Origin: JBHELB01 sp041859045
GTDB taxonomy: Bacteria; Hydrogenedentota; Hydrogenedentia; Hydrogenedentales; SLHB01
NCBI GenBank assembly: GCA_041859045.1
Contig: JBHELB010000012.1
Location: 103,329-167,328, forward strand
Direction of reading: 5' to 3'
Length of the DNA stretch: 64,000 nt
Positions 1 to 9,453 of this stretch are shown here, piece after piece. The notes below the pieces were generated by a model that made no database searches, was not told where the DNA came from, and saw only the letters and a program-made list of their open reading frames with translations. The first letter of the stretch is position 1; each line of letters opens with the position of its first letter. The position numbers and the translations under genes are program-made.

Positions 1-2481
1 AAAGCCGTTCGCGACGCCGTGGAGGGCGAGGCGATCGACCACCACGCGCTTGAGGAAGTGGTGCTGGAACAGGTGCGCGACCTCGGAGTGAAAGTGATAG
101 ACGTTTGCATGGATTCGAACGTCGTGGACACCACCGAGGTGTTGTCCGAGGTCGTTCATCGGCAGACCACCGACTTTGCTGGCGCGATGTCGATTGATTC
201 GTTCGCGGTGGAAGCCCTCGCGGCGGCGATCAAGATGTATCCTGGACGCCCGATTATCAACTCGATCTCCGTCGAGGAGGTCGCGCCGGGGCGCACCAAA
301 CTCGACGAGGTGATTGAGGCGACAAAGGGCCACGGCCCGATCTACATCGGCCTTGCTACAGGCCCGAAAGGTCCCGGCGCGACGCGCGAAGAGAAATACG
401 ATCTTGCCAAAGCGATTGTCGAAGGCGCGGCGAGACACGGCGTCGGACCCGATCAGCTTTTCATCGACATGAACGTCTTTCCGATTGGCTCGGAATCGGT
501 GGAGGGCATGAACTTCGCCCTCGAATCGCTCGAGGCCATTCCGCTGATCAAGCGCATCCATCCCGAACTGCGCACGGTCTGCGGCGTCGGCAATCTGACC
601 AATGGACTCGCGAAGAAACCGTACATGCGCAAGGTGCTGACCTCGGTCTGGCTCGACGAAGCGCGCAAGCGCGGACTCGACGCGGCGATCATCAACCCGA
701 ACCATTACGTGTTCGTGAATGATTTGGACCCGCGCGATTACGCGCTTGGCCTGCGCGCCGTGATGGAGCGCGACATGGAGGCCTATGCGCAGTTGGAAGT
801 CATCGCGGAGGAGAAGAAGGGGCATGTTGTCGCGCGGCGCACGTCGTACGACGACCTCGACGCGGAAGCGGCCATCTGCGAGAAGATCGTGGATGGATTC
901 AAAGAGCGCGAAGAGGGGACCATCGAGATTGACGGGCATGCCTATCGCTATACGGACCGCATCGTGTTGCAGGCGGCGGAGGTTCTCGCGCGCCACGAGC
1001 CGCTTGCGTTTATCAACGAATACCTGATGCGCGCGATGCAGGACTTGGGCGATGGCTTCGCGCGAGGCGATGTGTCGTTGCCGCACTTGCTCAAGAGCGC
1101 CGATGTAATGAAGCAGGTCATGGGCTTTTTCGAGGAGTATCTTCGCGTAAGATCGGGCGCGGATCTGCACGCGGAAATTCAGTACAAGGGGACGGTGGTC
1201 ATTGGCACGGTGTACCAGGACGTGCACAGCATCGGGAAAGACCTCGCCAAGACACTTTTCGAGAATTACGGCTACCGCGTGATCGATCTCGGCGTGATGA
1301 CGCCGCTTCAACAGTATCTCGACGCCGCGCGCGAGCATAACGCGGATGCCATCGGTATGTCGGCGCTGTTGGTGCAGACGTCGAACCACATGATCACCGT
1401 GGCGCGCATGATGGAGGAGCAGGGACTCGCGCACCTGCCCGTGCTCATCGGGGGTGCGCCGGTGAATTACCGGCATGCGGCGTACGTGGCCATGGCGGGC
1501 CAGAACAATCCGAATGCGATGCGCGACAATGTGTTCTACTGTCCGACCGCGATGGACGGCGTCAACGTGATGAACACATTGATGGGTGGACACGACACAC
1601 AGACGTTACTCGGAAAGAACCGGGATAAACTTCTCTCCAACCTTGAGCGCGCGGAGAAGATGTCGCGCGAAGAAGATCGACTCTTGCGCACCCTGCCGCG
1701 ACGCACGGTGTCGTTCGAGCAACACACGCTTCCTACCCATCCCTATCAGTCGCCGCAACGTGTCGCGGTTCCTTTGACCGAGTTCCGGGCATCGCTCGAC
1801 ACCCGGACGCTGTTCGCGCTCAACTGGAAGTTCGGCGGGTCGGCGGCGCGCGCGCGTCAGGGCGAAACGCCCGAGAAATTACAGGCGCTGTTTGACGAGT
1901 GGACCACGCGCGCTGGAAACGAAGGCTGGATACAACCGCAAGGCGTGTATGCGTTGTTCCCGTGTCTGGCCGACGGCGACGAAGTGATTGTGTATGCGCT
2001 TGATGATCCCGCGAAAGAGATCGCGCGCTTCGACTTCACGGTGGTCCTTGGCGGGGAGCGCAGGGACACCGTGTGCGCGGCGGAGTATTTTCGACCCGTA
2101 GGATCGCCCGAGCGCGACGTGATCGGCGTGCAACTCAGCACGAGTGGTCCGCAAGTGGACGAGCAACTCCGGCGGTTCCGCGAGGCGGGCGATTCGGAGT
2201 CGTTGCTGTATTTGCAGGGGCTGTCGGATCGCGTCGCGGAGGATATGGCGGATTGGCTGCACGCGATCCAGCGTGCGCAACTTGGCTTCGACGCCAAGCA
2301 CGGTATCCGGTGGTCGCCTGGCTATCCGGCGATGACGAATACGGACAACAATCGGCGCATTCTCGAGCTGCTCGACGCGACGGCGCACACCGGCGTGCGC
2401 CTCACCGAGGCGGGGGAATTCTCACCCACCGGATCGACGGCTGCGGTCGTCTGCTTCCACCCCGACGCGCGGTATACCTGA
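1..2481 (+). CDS. metH: Cobalamin-dependent methionine synthase, 5'-truncated by window edge
   Basis: MetH transfers a methyl group from methyl-tetrahydrofolate via cobalamin to homocysteine in the cytoplasm. The reading frame is open from base 1 (KAVRDAVEGEA...), so the gene begins before the window and the homocysteine-binding domain would lie outside it. Visible in order are the pterin-binding domain (about the first 270 residues, with SIDSF and FIDMNVFPIGS), the helical cap, and the B12-binding Rossmann domain with the cobalt-ligand motif DVHSIGKD (the DxHxxG box). A C-terminal AdoMet reactivation domain carries LFALNWKF and ends HPDARYT, as in known MetH proteins. The stop TGA is at 2479-2481 and the next gene follows 48 bp later on the same strand. 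The need for B12 makes cobalt supply relevant, but the metal transporter at 41-43.5 kb looks more like a nickel system. Confidence 0.93.
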   Translation, partial: KAVRDAVEGEAIDHHALEEVVLEQVRDLGVKVIDVCMDSNVVDTTEVLSEVVHRQTTDFAGAMSIDSFAVEALAAAIKMYPGRPIINSISVEEVAPGRTKLDEVIEATKGHGPIYIGLATGPKGPGATREEKYDLAKAIVEGAARHGVGPDQLFIDMNVFPIGSESVEGMNFALESLEAIPLIKRIHPELRTVCGVGNLTNGLAKKPYMRKVLTSVWLDEARKRGLDAAIINPNHYVFVNDLDPRDYALGLRAVMERDMEAYAQLEVIAEEKKGHVVARRTSYDDLDAEAAICEKIVDGFKEREEGTIEIDGHAYRYTDRIVLQAAEVLARHEPLAFINEYLMRAMQDLGDGFARGDVSLPHLLKSADVMKQVMGFFEEYLRVRSGADLHAEIQYKGTVVIGTVYQDVHSIGKDLAKTLFENYGYRVIDLGVMTPLQQYLDAAREHNADAIGMSALLVQTSNHMITVARMMEEQGLAHLPVLIGGAPVNYRHAAYVAMAGQNNPNAMRDNVFYCPTAMDGVNVMNTLMGGHDTQTLLGKNRDKLLSNLERAEKMSREEDRLLRTLPRRTVSFEQHTLPTHPYQSPQRVAVPLTEFRASLDTRTLFALNWKFGGSAARARQGETPEKLQALFDEWTTRAGNEGWIQPQGVYALFPCLADGDEVIVYALDDPAKEIARFDFTVVLGGERRDTVCAAEYFRPVGSPERDVIGVQLSTSGPQVDEQLRRFREAGDSESLLYLQGLSDRVAEDMADWLHAIQRAQLGFDAKHGIRWSPGYPAMTNTDNNRRILELLDATAHTGVRLTEAGEFSPTGSTAAVVCFHPDARYT

Positions 2482-2529
2482 TCCCCGTCTGTGGTATGCT
2501 TTGCGTTCGTGAAAATACCGGGAGGCCCC

Positions 2530-3909
2530 ATGAGCAAGATAGGTACAAGTGAACTACCCCTGCGGATCGCCGTGGTCGGGAGTGGTCCAAGCGGTTTCTA
2601 TGCGATCGAGGCATTGTATAAGACCGGCATGACGCTCGAGGTCGATCTCTTTGATCGGCTGCCAACGCCGTTTGGTTTGGTGCGCGGCGGCGTCGCCCCT
2701 GATCATCCAAAGATCAAGACCGTCACGAAGGTATACGACAAAATAGCCGCGAGTCCCGGCTTCGAATTCCTGGGCAACGTTACCGTGGGCCGCGACATCA
2801 CGGTCGATGAGTTGCGAGCGCATTACCACGCGGTGCTGTTCACGTGTGGCGCGGAGACGGACCAGCGCCTCGGCATACCCGGCGAGGGCCTTTCCGGAAG
2901 CTATACGGCCACGGAGTTTGTGGGTTGGTATAACGGCCATCCCGACTATCGTGACCGGCAGTTCGATCTGTCGCAGGAAGTCGCGGTGATTGTCGGGCAA
3001 GGCAACGTCGCTATCGACGTCAGCCGCATCCTGTGCAAGACAGTCGACGAGTTGCGCCACACGGACATTGCGCAGCACGCACTCGACGCGTTGGCGGAAA
3101 GTAAGATTAAGGAGGTCCATCTCATCGGCCGCCGCGGCCCGGTGCAGGCGAAGTTCACCGCGCCCGAGCTGCGCGAATTTGGCGCGCTCGCCGAGTGCAG
3201 TCCGTTCGTGCGCTCTGAAGACCTTGTTCTCGAACCCGCGTGCCAGGCGGAGCTCGAAGATCCGAACAATCAGCACGCACAAAAGAACTATGCGATTCTC
3301 CAGGAGTTCGCGTCGCGACCGCTGTCTGACACGCGGCGCCGCTTCCATTGCTGCTTTCTGCTGAGCCCGGTCGAACTCATGGGCGCGGGGCGAGTGGAAA
3401 GCGTTCGTTTCGAACGGAATCGGCTCGTGGGGGACGCATTCAAGCGGCGCGCGGAAGGCACGGGCGAGTTCGAGACGTTGTCCTGTGGGCTTTTCTTCCG
3501 TAGTGTCGGTTATCGAGGCCGTGCGATTCCCGGCGTGCCATTTGACGAGAAGCGCGGCGTCTTTCCGAATGAGGCAGGGCGAATCGGCGCGCCGGGCGAA
3601 CGGACTCGCCTCTACGCGGCGGGCTGGATCAAGCGAGGACCCAGCGGCGTCATCGGCACGAATAAGCCCGATGCGGTCGAAACGGTGCAGTCGATTGTGG
3701 AGGACCTGCCTCTACTCGAAGCGGAAGCGCTTCTTTCGCGTGAGAGCGTGCGCGCGATCATTGCGTCGCGCGGCGTGCGCGTGGTGTCCTATGAAGATTG
3801 GCGACGCATCGACGCCGCCGAACAAGCGCGCGGCCAGGCCCAGGGGAAGCCCCGCGAGAAGTTCACGACGATTGAGGAAATGTTGGCGGCGGCGAAATCA
3901 GGAGTGTGA
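2530..3909 (+). CDS. Adrenodoxin reductase-like ferredoxin-NADP+ reductase
   Basis: FAD- and NADP-dependent flavoprotein of the FprA/adrenodoxin reductase family, moving electrons between NADPH and ferredoxin in the cytoplasm. The 459-aa product opens with the FAD dinucleotide fold VVGSGPSGFYAIEAL, followed by the family signature LPTPFGLVRGGVAPDH, an NADP-binding IVGQGNVAIDVSRIL and the late GVIGTNKPDAVETV motif. The ATG at 2530 is preferred over the upstream GTG at 2491 because GGGAGG lies just upstream and the FAD motif should sit close to the N-terminus. The 3' end overlaps the 3' end of the convergent sensor kinase by 12 bp. A separate role for it cannot be read from the neighbours. Confidence 0.9.
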   Translation: MSKIGTSELPLRIAVVGSGPSGFYAIEALYKTGMTLEVDLFDRLPTPFGLVRGGVAPDHPKIKTVTKVYDKIAASPGFEFLGNVTVGRDITVDELRAHYHAVLFTCGAETDQRLGIPGEGLSGSYTATEFVGWYNGHPDYRDRQFDLSQEVAVIVGQGNVAIDVSRILCKTVDELRHTDIAQHALDALAESKIKEVHLIGRRGPVQAKFTAPELREFGALAECSPFVRSEDLVLEPACQAELEDPNNQHAQKNYAILQEFASRPLSDTRRRFHCCFLLSPVELMGAGRVESVRFERNRLVGDAFKRRAEGTGEFETLSCGLFFRSVGYRGRAIPGVPFDEKRGVFPNEAGRIGAPGERTRLYAAGWIKRGPSGVIGTNKPDAVETVQSIVEDLPLLEAEALLSRESVRAIIASRGVRVVSYEDWRRIDAAEQARGQAQGKPREKFTTIEEMLAAAKSGV

Positions 3910-6900
3910 CGTGGTTGGGGCGAGCACTTCGCGCAGTTTCTGCAGAAGGTCGCTCGGGCTATACGGCTTCTGGATGCACGCCACATTGGGTTTGGACAGG
4001 AAATCGGCGTCGAGCTGGTTTTGGCCGTATCCGCTCGAGAAAAGCACGGGCAGTTCCGGACGCAACGCCTGAATTCGCTCGCACACCGCACGGCCGCTAA
4101 GCTTGGGCATCACCACGTCCAGCACCGCCACATCGATCTCATCCATGTGCCGCTGGAACTCCGCGATGGCTTCTTCGCCGTTGCAGGCCGTCAGGACGTG
4201 GTACCCGGCGCCGGTTAGCACTTTGACGCCCAGGTTGCGCACGATTTCCTCGTCCTCGGCGAACAGCACGGTTCCCGCCATAGGAAATGAGTGGTCCTCC
4301 GGGATTTTGGGAAGCTCAACGTGTCGCCCATCGGTAGCGGGAAGATAAACAGAGAACGTTGAGCCATGCTCGAGTTCACTCGCGATATGGATAAAGCCGC
4401 CGTGCTGTTCGACGATCCCGTACACCGTCGCAAGGCCAAGCCCGGTCCCTCGTCCGAGTTCCTTGGTGGTAAAGAACGGCTCGAAAACGCGGTCGCGCAC
4501 TTCCGGGGGCATTCCCGCGCCGGTATCTCGGACGGAAAGCTCCACATAATCGCCCGGCTGCGTACCCGGATGCGCGGCGCAGAGGGTATCGTCCACCTTC
4601 CGGTTTCGAGTGGCGATGGTGATTATGCCGCCTTCCGGCATGGCGTCGCGCGCATTCACACATAGATTAATGAGCACTTGTCCCATCTGCGCGGCATCGG
4701 CGAAAACGGTCTTCAATCCAGGTTCCGCCACCAAACGCAGCTCGATATGCTCGCCGATCAGGCGTCGAAGTATCTTAATCATATCTTCAATGGCGCGATT
4801 GAGATCGAGATTGCGGGGTTGAAGCACCTCGCGGCGGCTAAAGCTCAAGAGTTGTCGGGTCAGGGTGCGCGCTTGATCGCATGCGCGCAACACCTCGACC
4901 AAATTCGTCGTTTCGGGGTGGGTTTCGCCGAGGTCGTCGGCGGTAAGTTGGGTATACCCCTGAATCACCTGAAGAAGGTTATTGAAATCGTGCGCGACGC
5001 CGCCCGCCAATTGCCCGATGGCCTCCATCTTCTGCGCGTGCTGAAGTTGGGCCTCGAGCCGCACCTGCTCGGTGATGTCGCGTTTGACGGCAACGTAATG
5101 CAGCGTCTGGCCATAGGCTCCACGTACGGGCGCAATCGAAACGTCTTCTTCGAACAGGGTGCCGTCTTTCCGCTTGTTGACGATACGCCCTGTCCATGTC
5201 TCGCCAGCCGCCAACGTATCCCACATGCGTCGGTAGAATCCTGGCTCGTGCTGACCGCTCTTGAGAATCCGAGGGTTCTTCCCCTCAACCTCGCTGCGGC
5301 TGTAGCCCGAGATGCGCTCGAACGCGGGATTGACGTATTCAATCACGCCTTCGGGTGTGGTAACGATAATGCTTTCCGCGGCCTGCTCCACCGCGCGTCC
5401 GAGACGGAGCACCTCCGCCTCGCTTTTCCGCAGTTTGCGCTTGTTCATATAGATGCTCGAGCTAAGGAGCAGCGCAATCCCCAATAGCGCCAGGAACGGA
5501 AGGTAAACGCCCGGACGGAAGTAGAACGGCGGCTGCACCTCGAACTCCGCTGTCACCGGCGCGGGATCGATGTTGCGATCTACGTCGGACGCTCGCACCT
5601 CCAGCGCGTAGACGCCCGAACCGAGCGGCGGCGTGACCAATGTCGCGTGACGCGAAAAAGGCGACCACTCCGTAACGGCTTCTTTGTTTGATGCGTGCAG
5701 TATGCGCCAGGAAAACTCCAGCGATTCTGGGGCGGTCGCGTTCCAGGCATCGTATCCCGCGACAGAGAAGACGCCCGCTCCGCGGTGGGGGATCGAACTG
5801 GGGCCGGCGACGATTTGCGTGCGGGGCGGGTCGGTGTCGGGCACATAGCGGTAGACGCCAAGGTGACGCGTGGCGATCCAGATTGTGCCCTCGGGGTATT
5901 CGCCGACCTTCAGAACAATCTCGTTGGGTAATCCTTCGAGATGTGAGAAGTTCGTGCATCGATCTCGCAGCAGGCAGGACACCCCCATGCTCTGCGTACC
6001 GAACCACATGGCCCCGTTCGAGGCCTCGTAGATGTAGGAAATACGCCCGCTCTGAAGCGCCGCGATAGAGGTCTCCTGCTGGACGCCGTCCACGCCCCAG
6101 GTCCACACGCCTTTTCCAAGCGTGCCTACCCACATCCGACCGTCACGCGACACCGCCGCCGAACCCAAAAACGCATCCGACGTATTGGGATCCTGAACCA
6201 ACAATGGGGTCATCCTGCCATTTCTCCACAGGCTGACGTCCGCTGAAGACCCCGCTCCATGACACATCAAGAAACCGCCATCGGCGGTCTCGGCCATCGC
6301 GCCGACGTTAAACGGCGTCGAAGCGTCCGGTGGATTAGCGGACTGCCATTCCCCGTCCACCAGCTTACAGACGCCGCCGTAGCCATACGCGTAAAGCTGT
6401 CCGTCCGATGTGCGCAGTAGCCGCTCTGGGGTAAACGGGCTGGGAATCGTGGTTGTGCGCAGAATGCGGCGCTCTGAAACGGAAAACTCATACACCGTGC
6501 GGTCCATGAGGATCCACACAACCCCGTCGACATAGTCGGTCATATCCTGCTCGCCCGCTTCAAACGGAAGCGAGCCCAACACTTCCCATTGCTCGTCGCG
6601 GAAAGTGACAATTTCATTGCGCAAATTGACCGCAATCGGGGGATGCGCGGGAGACACGGAGAATGCGTGGTTGAGTCGGACCCAATGCCCGGGAGAATGG
6701 GTTACGTCCTCCCAACTGAGGTGACCGTACTGCAGCACGCCTTCTTTCGTTCCGATCCAGCCGCGGTGCCGACTGTCAAAAAAGATCGTACGGATCAATG
6801 GACGTCCGACGCGAAGATCGAAGGAAATGGGTGTCCATTGGTTGCCCTCGCGCAGGCGAAGGCCGTCGCGCGACGTGCCCGCAAGAATTTGCCCCCGAGG

Positions 6901-7761
6901 CGTTAACGCGACACAGGTCGCATCGGGATCGTCTCCCCCATCCATGTGCCTCGCTTCGTGCCAGGAGGTCCCGTCGAAATAAAACGGCGGATTACTGCCC
7001 GCGGCCCAAATCGTGCCATCTGGCGCTTCCACCAACGAGCGAATGAGGCAATTCATCTTCAGCGCTTCAGGGCCAAAATGCGTCCAGGCGCCATCGCGGT
7101 ACCGGGAAACGCCATAGTGTCCCTGCGCGATCCAGAGCGTCCCGTCCTTTGCCTCAAACAGCGCTTGAGTGATGTCGTCCTCTGAGCCCGGCACGGGATC
7201 TTCCAGAAAAACCGACCATGCCTCTTTCTGCGCGGGAGGGGCATCCGGAGAAGCGTTGTACGCCAAGATGCGGCCGTCTTCCATCCCGAACAGCACCCGG
7301 CCATCTCGTAGGCATGAAACGGATGCCATTGCGTTCGATGCGTCCGGCGGGAAATCGGGCGAGATAAGTGACGTGACGATGCCGTCAGGACTGATGTACG
7401 CCCCACCCGACTTGGTCGCCACCCATATGCTTCCGCCTGGGGCTATCGCGATTTGGCGGACAAAATCCGAAGGCATGCCGTCCGCTCGGGTAAACTCGCG
7501 CCACTGCGCGCCTTTCAAACGCGCCACGCCCTTTCCCCAAGAACCGAACCAGAGGGCGCCGTCTTTGGCCTCGACAATAGACCGCGTTTCTTCGAAGGGC
7601 GCGCCGTTCGGAGGGAGAAACGCCCGGGCGACCATGCCTTCCACGGCGAGGCCGAACGCGGCGGAGGTGAACAGCATGAATGCCACGGCGAATAGGACAG
7701 CACTCCTGCAGCAGGAGTGCCCCCCTTTTCGAGCCGAAAACACCCACACGTCCAGATGCAT
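3898..7761 (-). CDS. Hybrid two-component sensor histidine kinase (Reg_prop propeller, PAS, HisKA, HATPase, receiver)
   Basis: A 1287-aa membrane sensor. An N-terminal signal/anchor segment (VLFAVAFMLFTSAAFG) leads into a long periplasmic beta-propeller built of two-component-regulator repeats (recurring GxIWVA, GTLWIA, GAMWFG strands), then a Y_Y_Y-like domain ending near residue 750. A transmembrane helix lies near 755-770, a PAS domain near 795-900, then HisKA with the phospho-acceptor His in GGVAHDFNNLLQV (about residue 925). The HATPase domain has GTGLGLATVYGIVEQHGG. A C-terminal receiver has the phospho-Asp in AVLDVVMPKLSG (about residue 1217) and the KPY lysine. ATG at 7761 is chosen because GGAG sits 6 nt upstream; a GTG four codons earlier is possible. 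Such propeller hybrids commonly sense extracellular glycans in polysaccharide-degrading bacteria. No adjacent DNA-binding regulator is present, so the output is unknown. Confidence 0.92.
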   Translation of the reverse strand: MHLDVWVFSARKGGHSCCRSAVLFAVAFMLFTSAAFGLAVEGMVARAFLPPNGAPFEETRSIVEAKDGALWFGSWGKGVARLKGAQWREFTRADGMPSDFVRQIAIAPGGSIWVATKSGGAYISPDGIVTSLISPDFPPDASNAMASVSCLRDGRVLFGMEDGRILAYNASPDAPPAQKEAWSVFLEDPVPGSEDDITQALFEAKDGTLWIAQGHYGVSRYRDGAWTHFGPEALKMNCLIRSLVEAPDGTIWAAGSNPPFYFDGTSWHEARHMDGGDDPDATCVALTPRGQILAGTSRDGLRLREGNQWTPISFDLRVGRPLIRTIFFDSRHRGWIGTKEGVLQYGHLSWEDVTHSPGHWVRLNHAFSVSPAHPPIAVNLRNEIVTFRDEQWEVLGSLPFEAGEQDMTDYVDGVVWILMDRTVYEFSVSERRILRTTTIPSPFTPERLLRTSDGQLYAYGYGGVCKLVDGEWQSANPPDASTPFNVGAMAETADGGFLMCHGAGSSADVSLWRNGRMTPLLVQDPNTSDAFLGSAAVSRDGRMWVGTLGKGVWTWGVDGVQQETSIAALQSGRISYIYEASNGAMWFGTQSMGVSCLLRDRCTNFSHLEGLPNEIVLKVGEYPEGTIWIATRHLGVYRYVPDTDPPRTQIVAGPSSIPHRGAGVFSVAGYDAWNATAPESLEFSWRILHASNKEAVTEWSPFSRHATLVTPPLGSGVYALEVRASDVDRNIDPAPVTAEFEVQPPFYFRPGVYLPFLALLGIALLLSSSIYMNKRKLRKSEAEVLRLGRAVEQAAESIIVTTPEGVIEYVNPAFERISGYSRSEVEGKNPRILKSGQHEPGFYRRMWDTLAAGETWTGRIVNKRKDGTLFEEDVSIAPVRGAYGQTLHYVAVKRDITEQVRLEAQLQHAQKMEAIGQLAGGVAHDFNNLLQVIQGYTQLTADDLGETHPETTNLVEVLRACDQARTLTRQLLSFSRREVLQPRNLDLNRAIEDMIKILRRLIGEHIELRLVAEPGLKTVFADAAQMGQVLINLCVNARDAMPEGGIITIATRNRKVDDTLCAAHPGTQPGDYVELSVRDTGAGMPPEVRDRVFEPFFTTKELGRGTGLGLATVYGIVEQHGGFIHIASELEHGSTFSVYLPATDGRHVELPKIPEDHSFPMAGTVLFAEDEEIVRNLGVKVLTGAGYHVLTACNGEEAIAEFQRHMDEIDVAVLDVVMPKLSGRAVCERIQALRPELPVLFSSGYGQNQLDADFLSKPNVACIQKPYSPSDLLQKLREVLAPTTSHS

Positions 7762-7850
7762 AGACGTCTCCACTAACGCATTCTAAGTATGGCGTGGCCG
7801 CTTGCGCCTGGCCTATACCACGCCATTCTGAAAATGCGTAATGCCAAATG

Positions 7851-7878
7851 GCTACGCGTTTGCCTAAAACGCACTAGG
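7851..7878. repeat. Intergenic 28-bp repeat, copy 1
   Basis: A 28-bp stretch between the sensor kinase and the glycosyltransferase matches 44198-44225 at 23 of 28 positions (both contain TTTGCCT followed by AAACGC). Both copies lie in short intergenic spaces. An 8-bp inverted repeat (TGGCGTGG at 7790-7797, CCACGCCA at 7818-7825) lies just to its left. The function is unknown and chance similarity is not excluded. Confidence 0.3.
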
Positions 7879-8001
7879 CCCCCAGGCCTGGCGCGCAGAC
7901 AGCCACCATGGGCAACCAAAGGCTTTGTGTGCGGACCTTTGCTGCCGAAAACCATTGACAATCTACCACGATTCCGCTCCCGGCTCAATGGCCGACTGCG
8001 G

Positions 8002-9087
8002 CTATTCCTCCACCGACTCGTGCGCGGACGGGTCTATGAAAGGTCTTTCTGGAAGCGGTTCCTCGCGCCGCGGGTGTGCCTCCTGAAGTAAACGGATGCA
8101 GGCGTCATAGGCCTGCTCGGGTGTGATGCGGCGCAAGCGCTCGGCGGGGGAGCGTTTGGGGTCCTCCCCGTCGAACAGTACAACGTGGCGGGTACGGTAT
8201 GGGGCGTGTTTGGCCGGATCCGTGCCTCCAAAGACCGCGACCACAGGCGTCCCCATCATGGCGGCGATGTGCATGGGCCCCGTATCGCCGCCGAAGTACA
8301 GCGCTGACCGGTGCACGAGCCAGGCATAGTGCTTGAGGTCCGGGGTTTCCGGGGCGACCACCGGGTGACGTCGTGTGCGTTGCAGTACGGCCTCCACTTG
8401 AGCGAATTGGCCGGGTCCCCAGGTCAGCATCACTTCGAAACGTCCATCGGCCTGCAGGAGATCCGACAACTCCGCGAAATATTCAGCGGGCCATTGCTTT
8501 TCGGGGCGATCCACGGGGACGTGCATCGCGATAACGAGCTTGGCCCCTTCGAAAGTGGAATCGAAAAACTCGTCCACGTGATCCTGCACCGCGGGGGGCA
8601 CGAAGACGGTGACGTTTGGCCAGCGATGGTCCGGCGCGCGGCCCGCGATCAACGCGAGGTTTTCCTCGATCCGGTTCAGGCGTGTTGAGGACAACCGCAC
8701 CTTCCGGTTCGTAAACAGCCAACTCAACTCGCGCCCGCGAGGACGCGCAAACCCATAGCGCTGATCGGCGCCCGAGGAGAGATTGATGAGCCCGCTTTTG
8801 AAAATGCCATGGAAATCCAGCACCACATCGTAGCGATTGCGCCGCAGCGTGCGGCAGAACCGCAGAAAGTCCATCGCCCCTCGCAGCCCTTTCCCGCGGT
8901 CAAACACGATGACGTTGTTTAATGCCGGATGGCCGGTGACAACGTCCGCCGACTTCCGTTCGACGGCCCAATCGATATGGGCATTGGGGTGGGCCTGACG
9001 CAGAACATGCAATGCGGGAAGCACGCGCGCTACGTCGCCTATCGAACTCAAGCGCACGATCAGAATTCGCGGCCGCCCACTCTGCAT
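8002..9087 (-). CDS. Glycosyltransferase family 9 (ADP-heptose:LPS heptosyltransferase-like)
   Basis: A 361-aa cytoplasmic GT-B enzyme of the GT9 family, which normally adds heptose to the LPS inner core. It starts with ILIVRLSSIGDVARVLPAL, the classic GT9 N-terminus, and carries the acceptor/donor motif YFGGDTGPMHIAAMMGTPVVAVFGG in the C-terminal half (DTGPMHIAA is diagnostic). The ATG at 9087 is chosen because GGAGGGG lies about 10 nt upstream; the frame is open for another 14 codons. The gene stands alone and is divergent from leuS. It suggests an outer membrane with heptose-containing LPS, or another glycan using the same chemistry. Confidence 0.88.
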   Translation of the reverse strand: MQSGRPRILIVRLSSIGDVARVLPALHVLRQAHPNAHIDWAVERKSADVVTGHPALNNVIVFDRGKGLRGAMDFLRFCRTLRRNRYDVVLDFHGIFKSGLINLSSGADQRYGFARPRGRELSWLFTNRKVRLSSTRLNRIEENLALIAGRAPDHRWPNVTVFVPPAVQDHVDEFFDSTFEGAKLVIAMHVPVDRPEKQWPAEYFAELSDLLQADGRFEVMLTWGPGQFAQVEAVLQRTRRHPVVAPETPDLKHYAWLVHRSALYFGGDTGPMHIAAMMGTPVVAVFGGTDPAKHAPYRTRHVVLFDGEDPKRSPAERLRRITPEQAYDACIRLLQEAHPRREEPLPERPFIDPSAHESVEE

Positions 9088-9390
9088 CGATCTATACCCC
9101 TCCAGCACAATCCCAATGGACTTTAGCATAGCCTATCCAGAGGCGGCAAACCGATGGCTCGTCAGGGCAATCGCACTGAGATTCGCCTTTGTATTTCTCA
9201 GAGCGCCGCCCCGGCGCGGCCCGTAGCGCTCAGGTAAATACACGGATCAGATTTCGATGCTATTGCCCTTGATGTCCGGGTGCGTCGCATCAAGACAGAA
9301 GGGAGCGGATGCTTCTTGTATTGCGTTTCGCCATTTCGAAATGTGCGGGATCGGAACTTTCGAGCGCCAAGACGTTTCTTTCGGGCAATG

Positions 9391-9399
9391 TGCTATATT
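9391..9399 (+). promoter_or_regulatory. Possible extended -10 promoter of leuS
   Basis: TG-C-TATATT (TATATT at 9394-9399) resembles an extended -10 element 55 bp before leuS, without a clear -35 box. The rest of the 366-bp divergent space 9088-9453 holds a GC-rich imperfect hairpin around 9200-9232 without a T-run and nothing else recognisable. No T-box leader was seen. Confidence 0.35.
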
Positions 9400-9453
9400 C
9401 TTGGGATTCCTTGGACTCATCTATTGCCGGGGACGAAGTGCGGAGGAGGAAGC

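Noticed and set aside
9088..9453. T-box or other amino-acid leader upstream of leuS
   Set aside because: No T-box sequence, specifier stem or terminator/antiterminator pair was seen; only a GC-rich imperfect hairpin without T-run.
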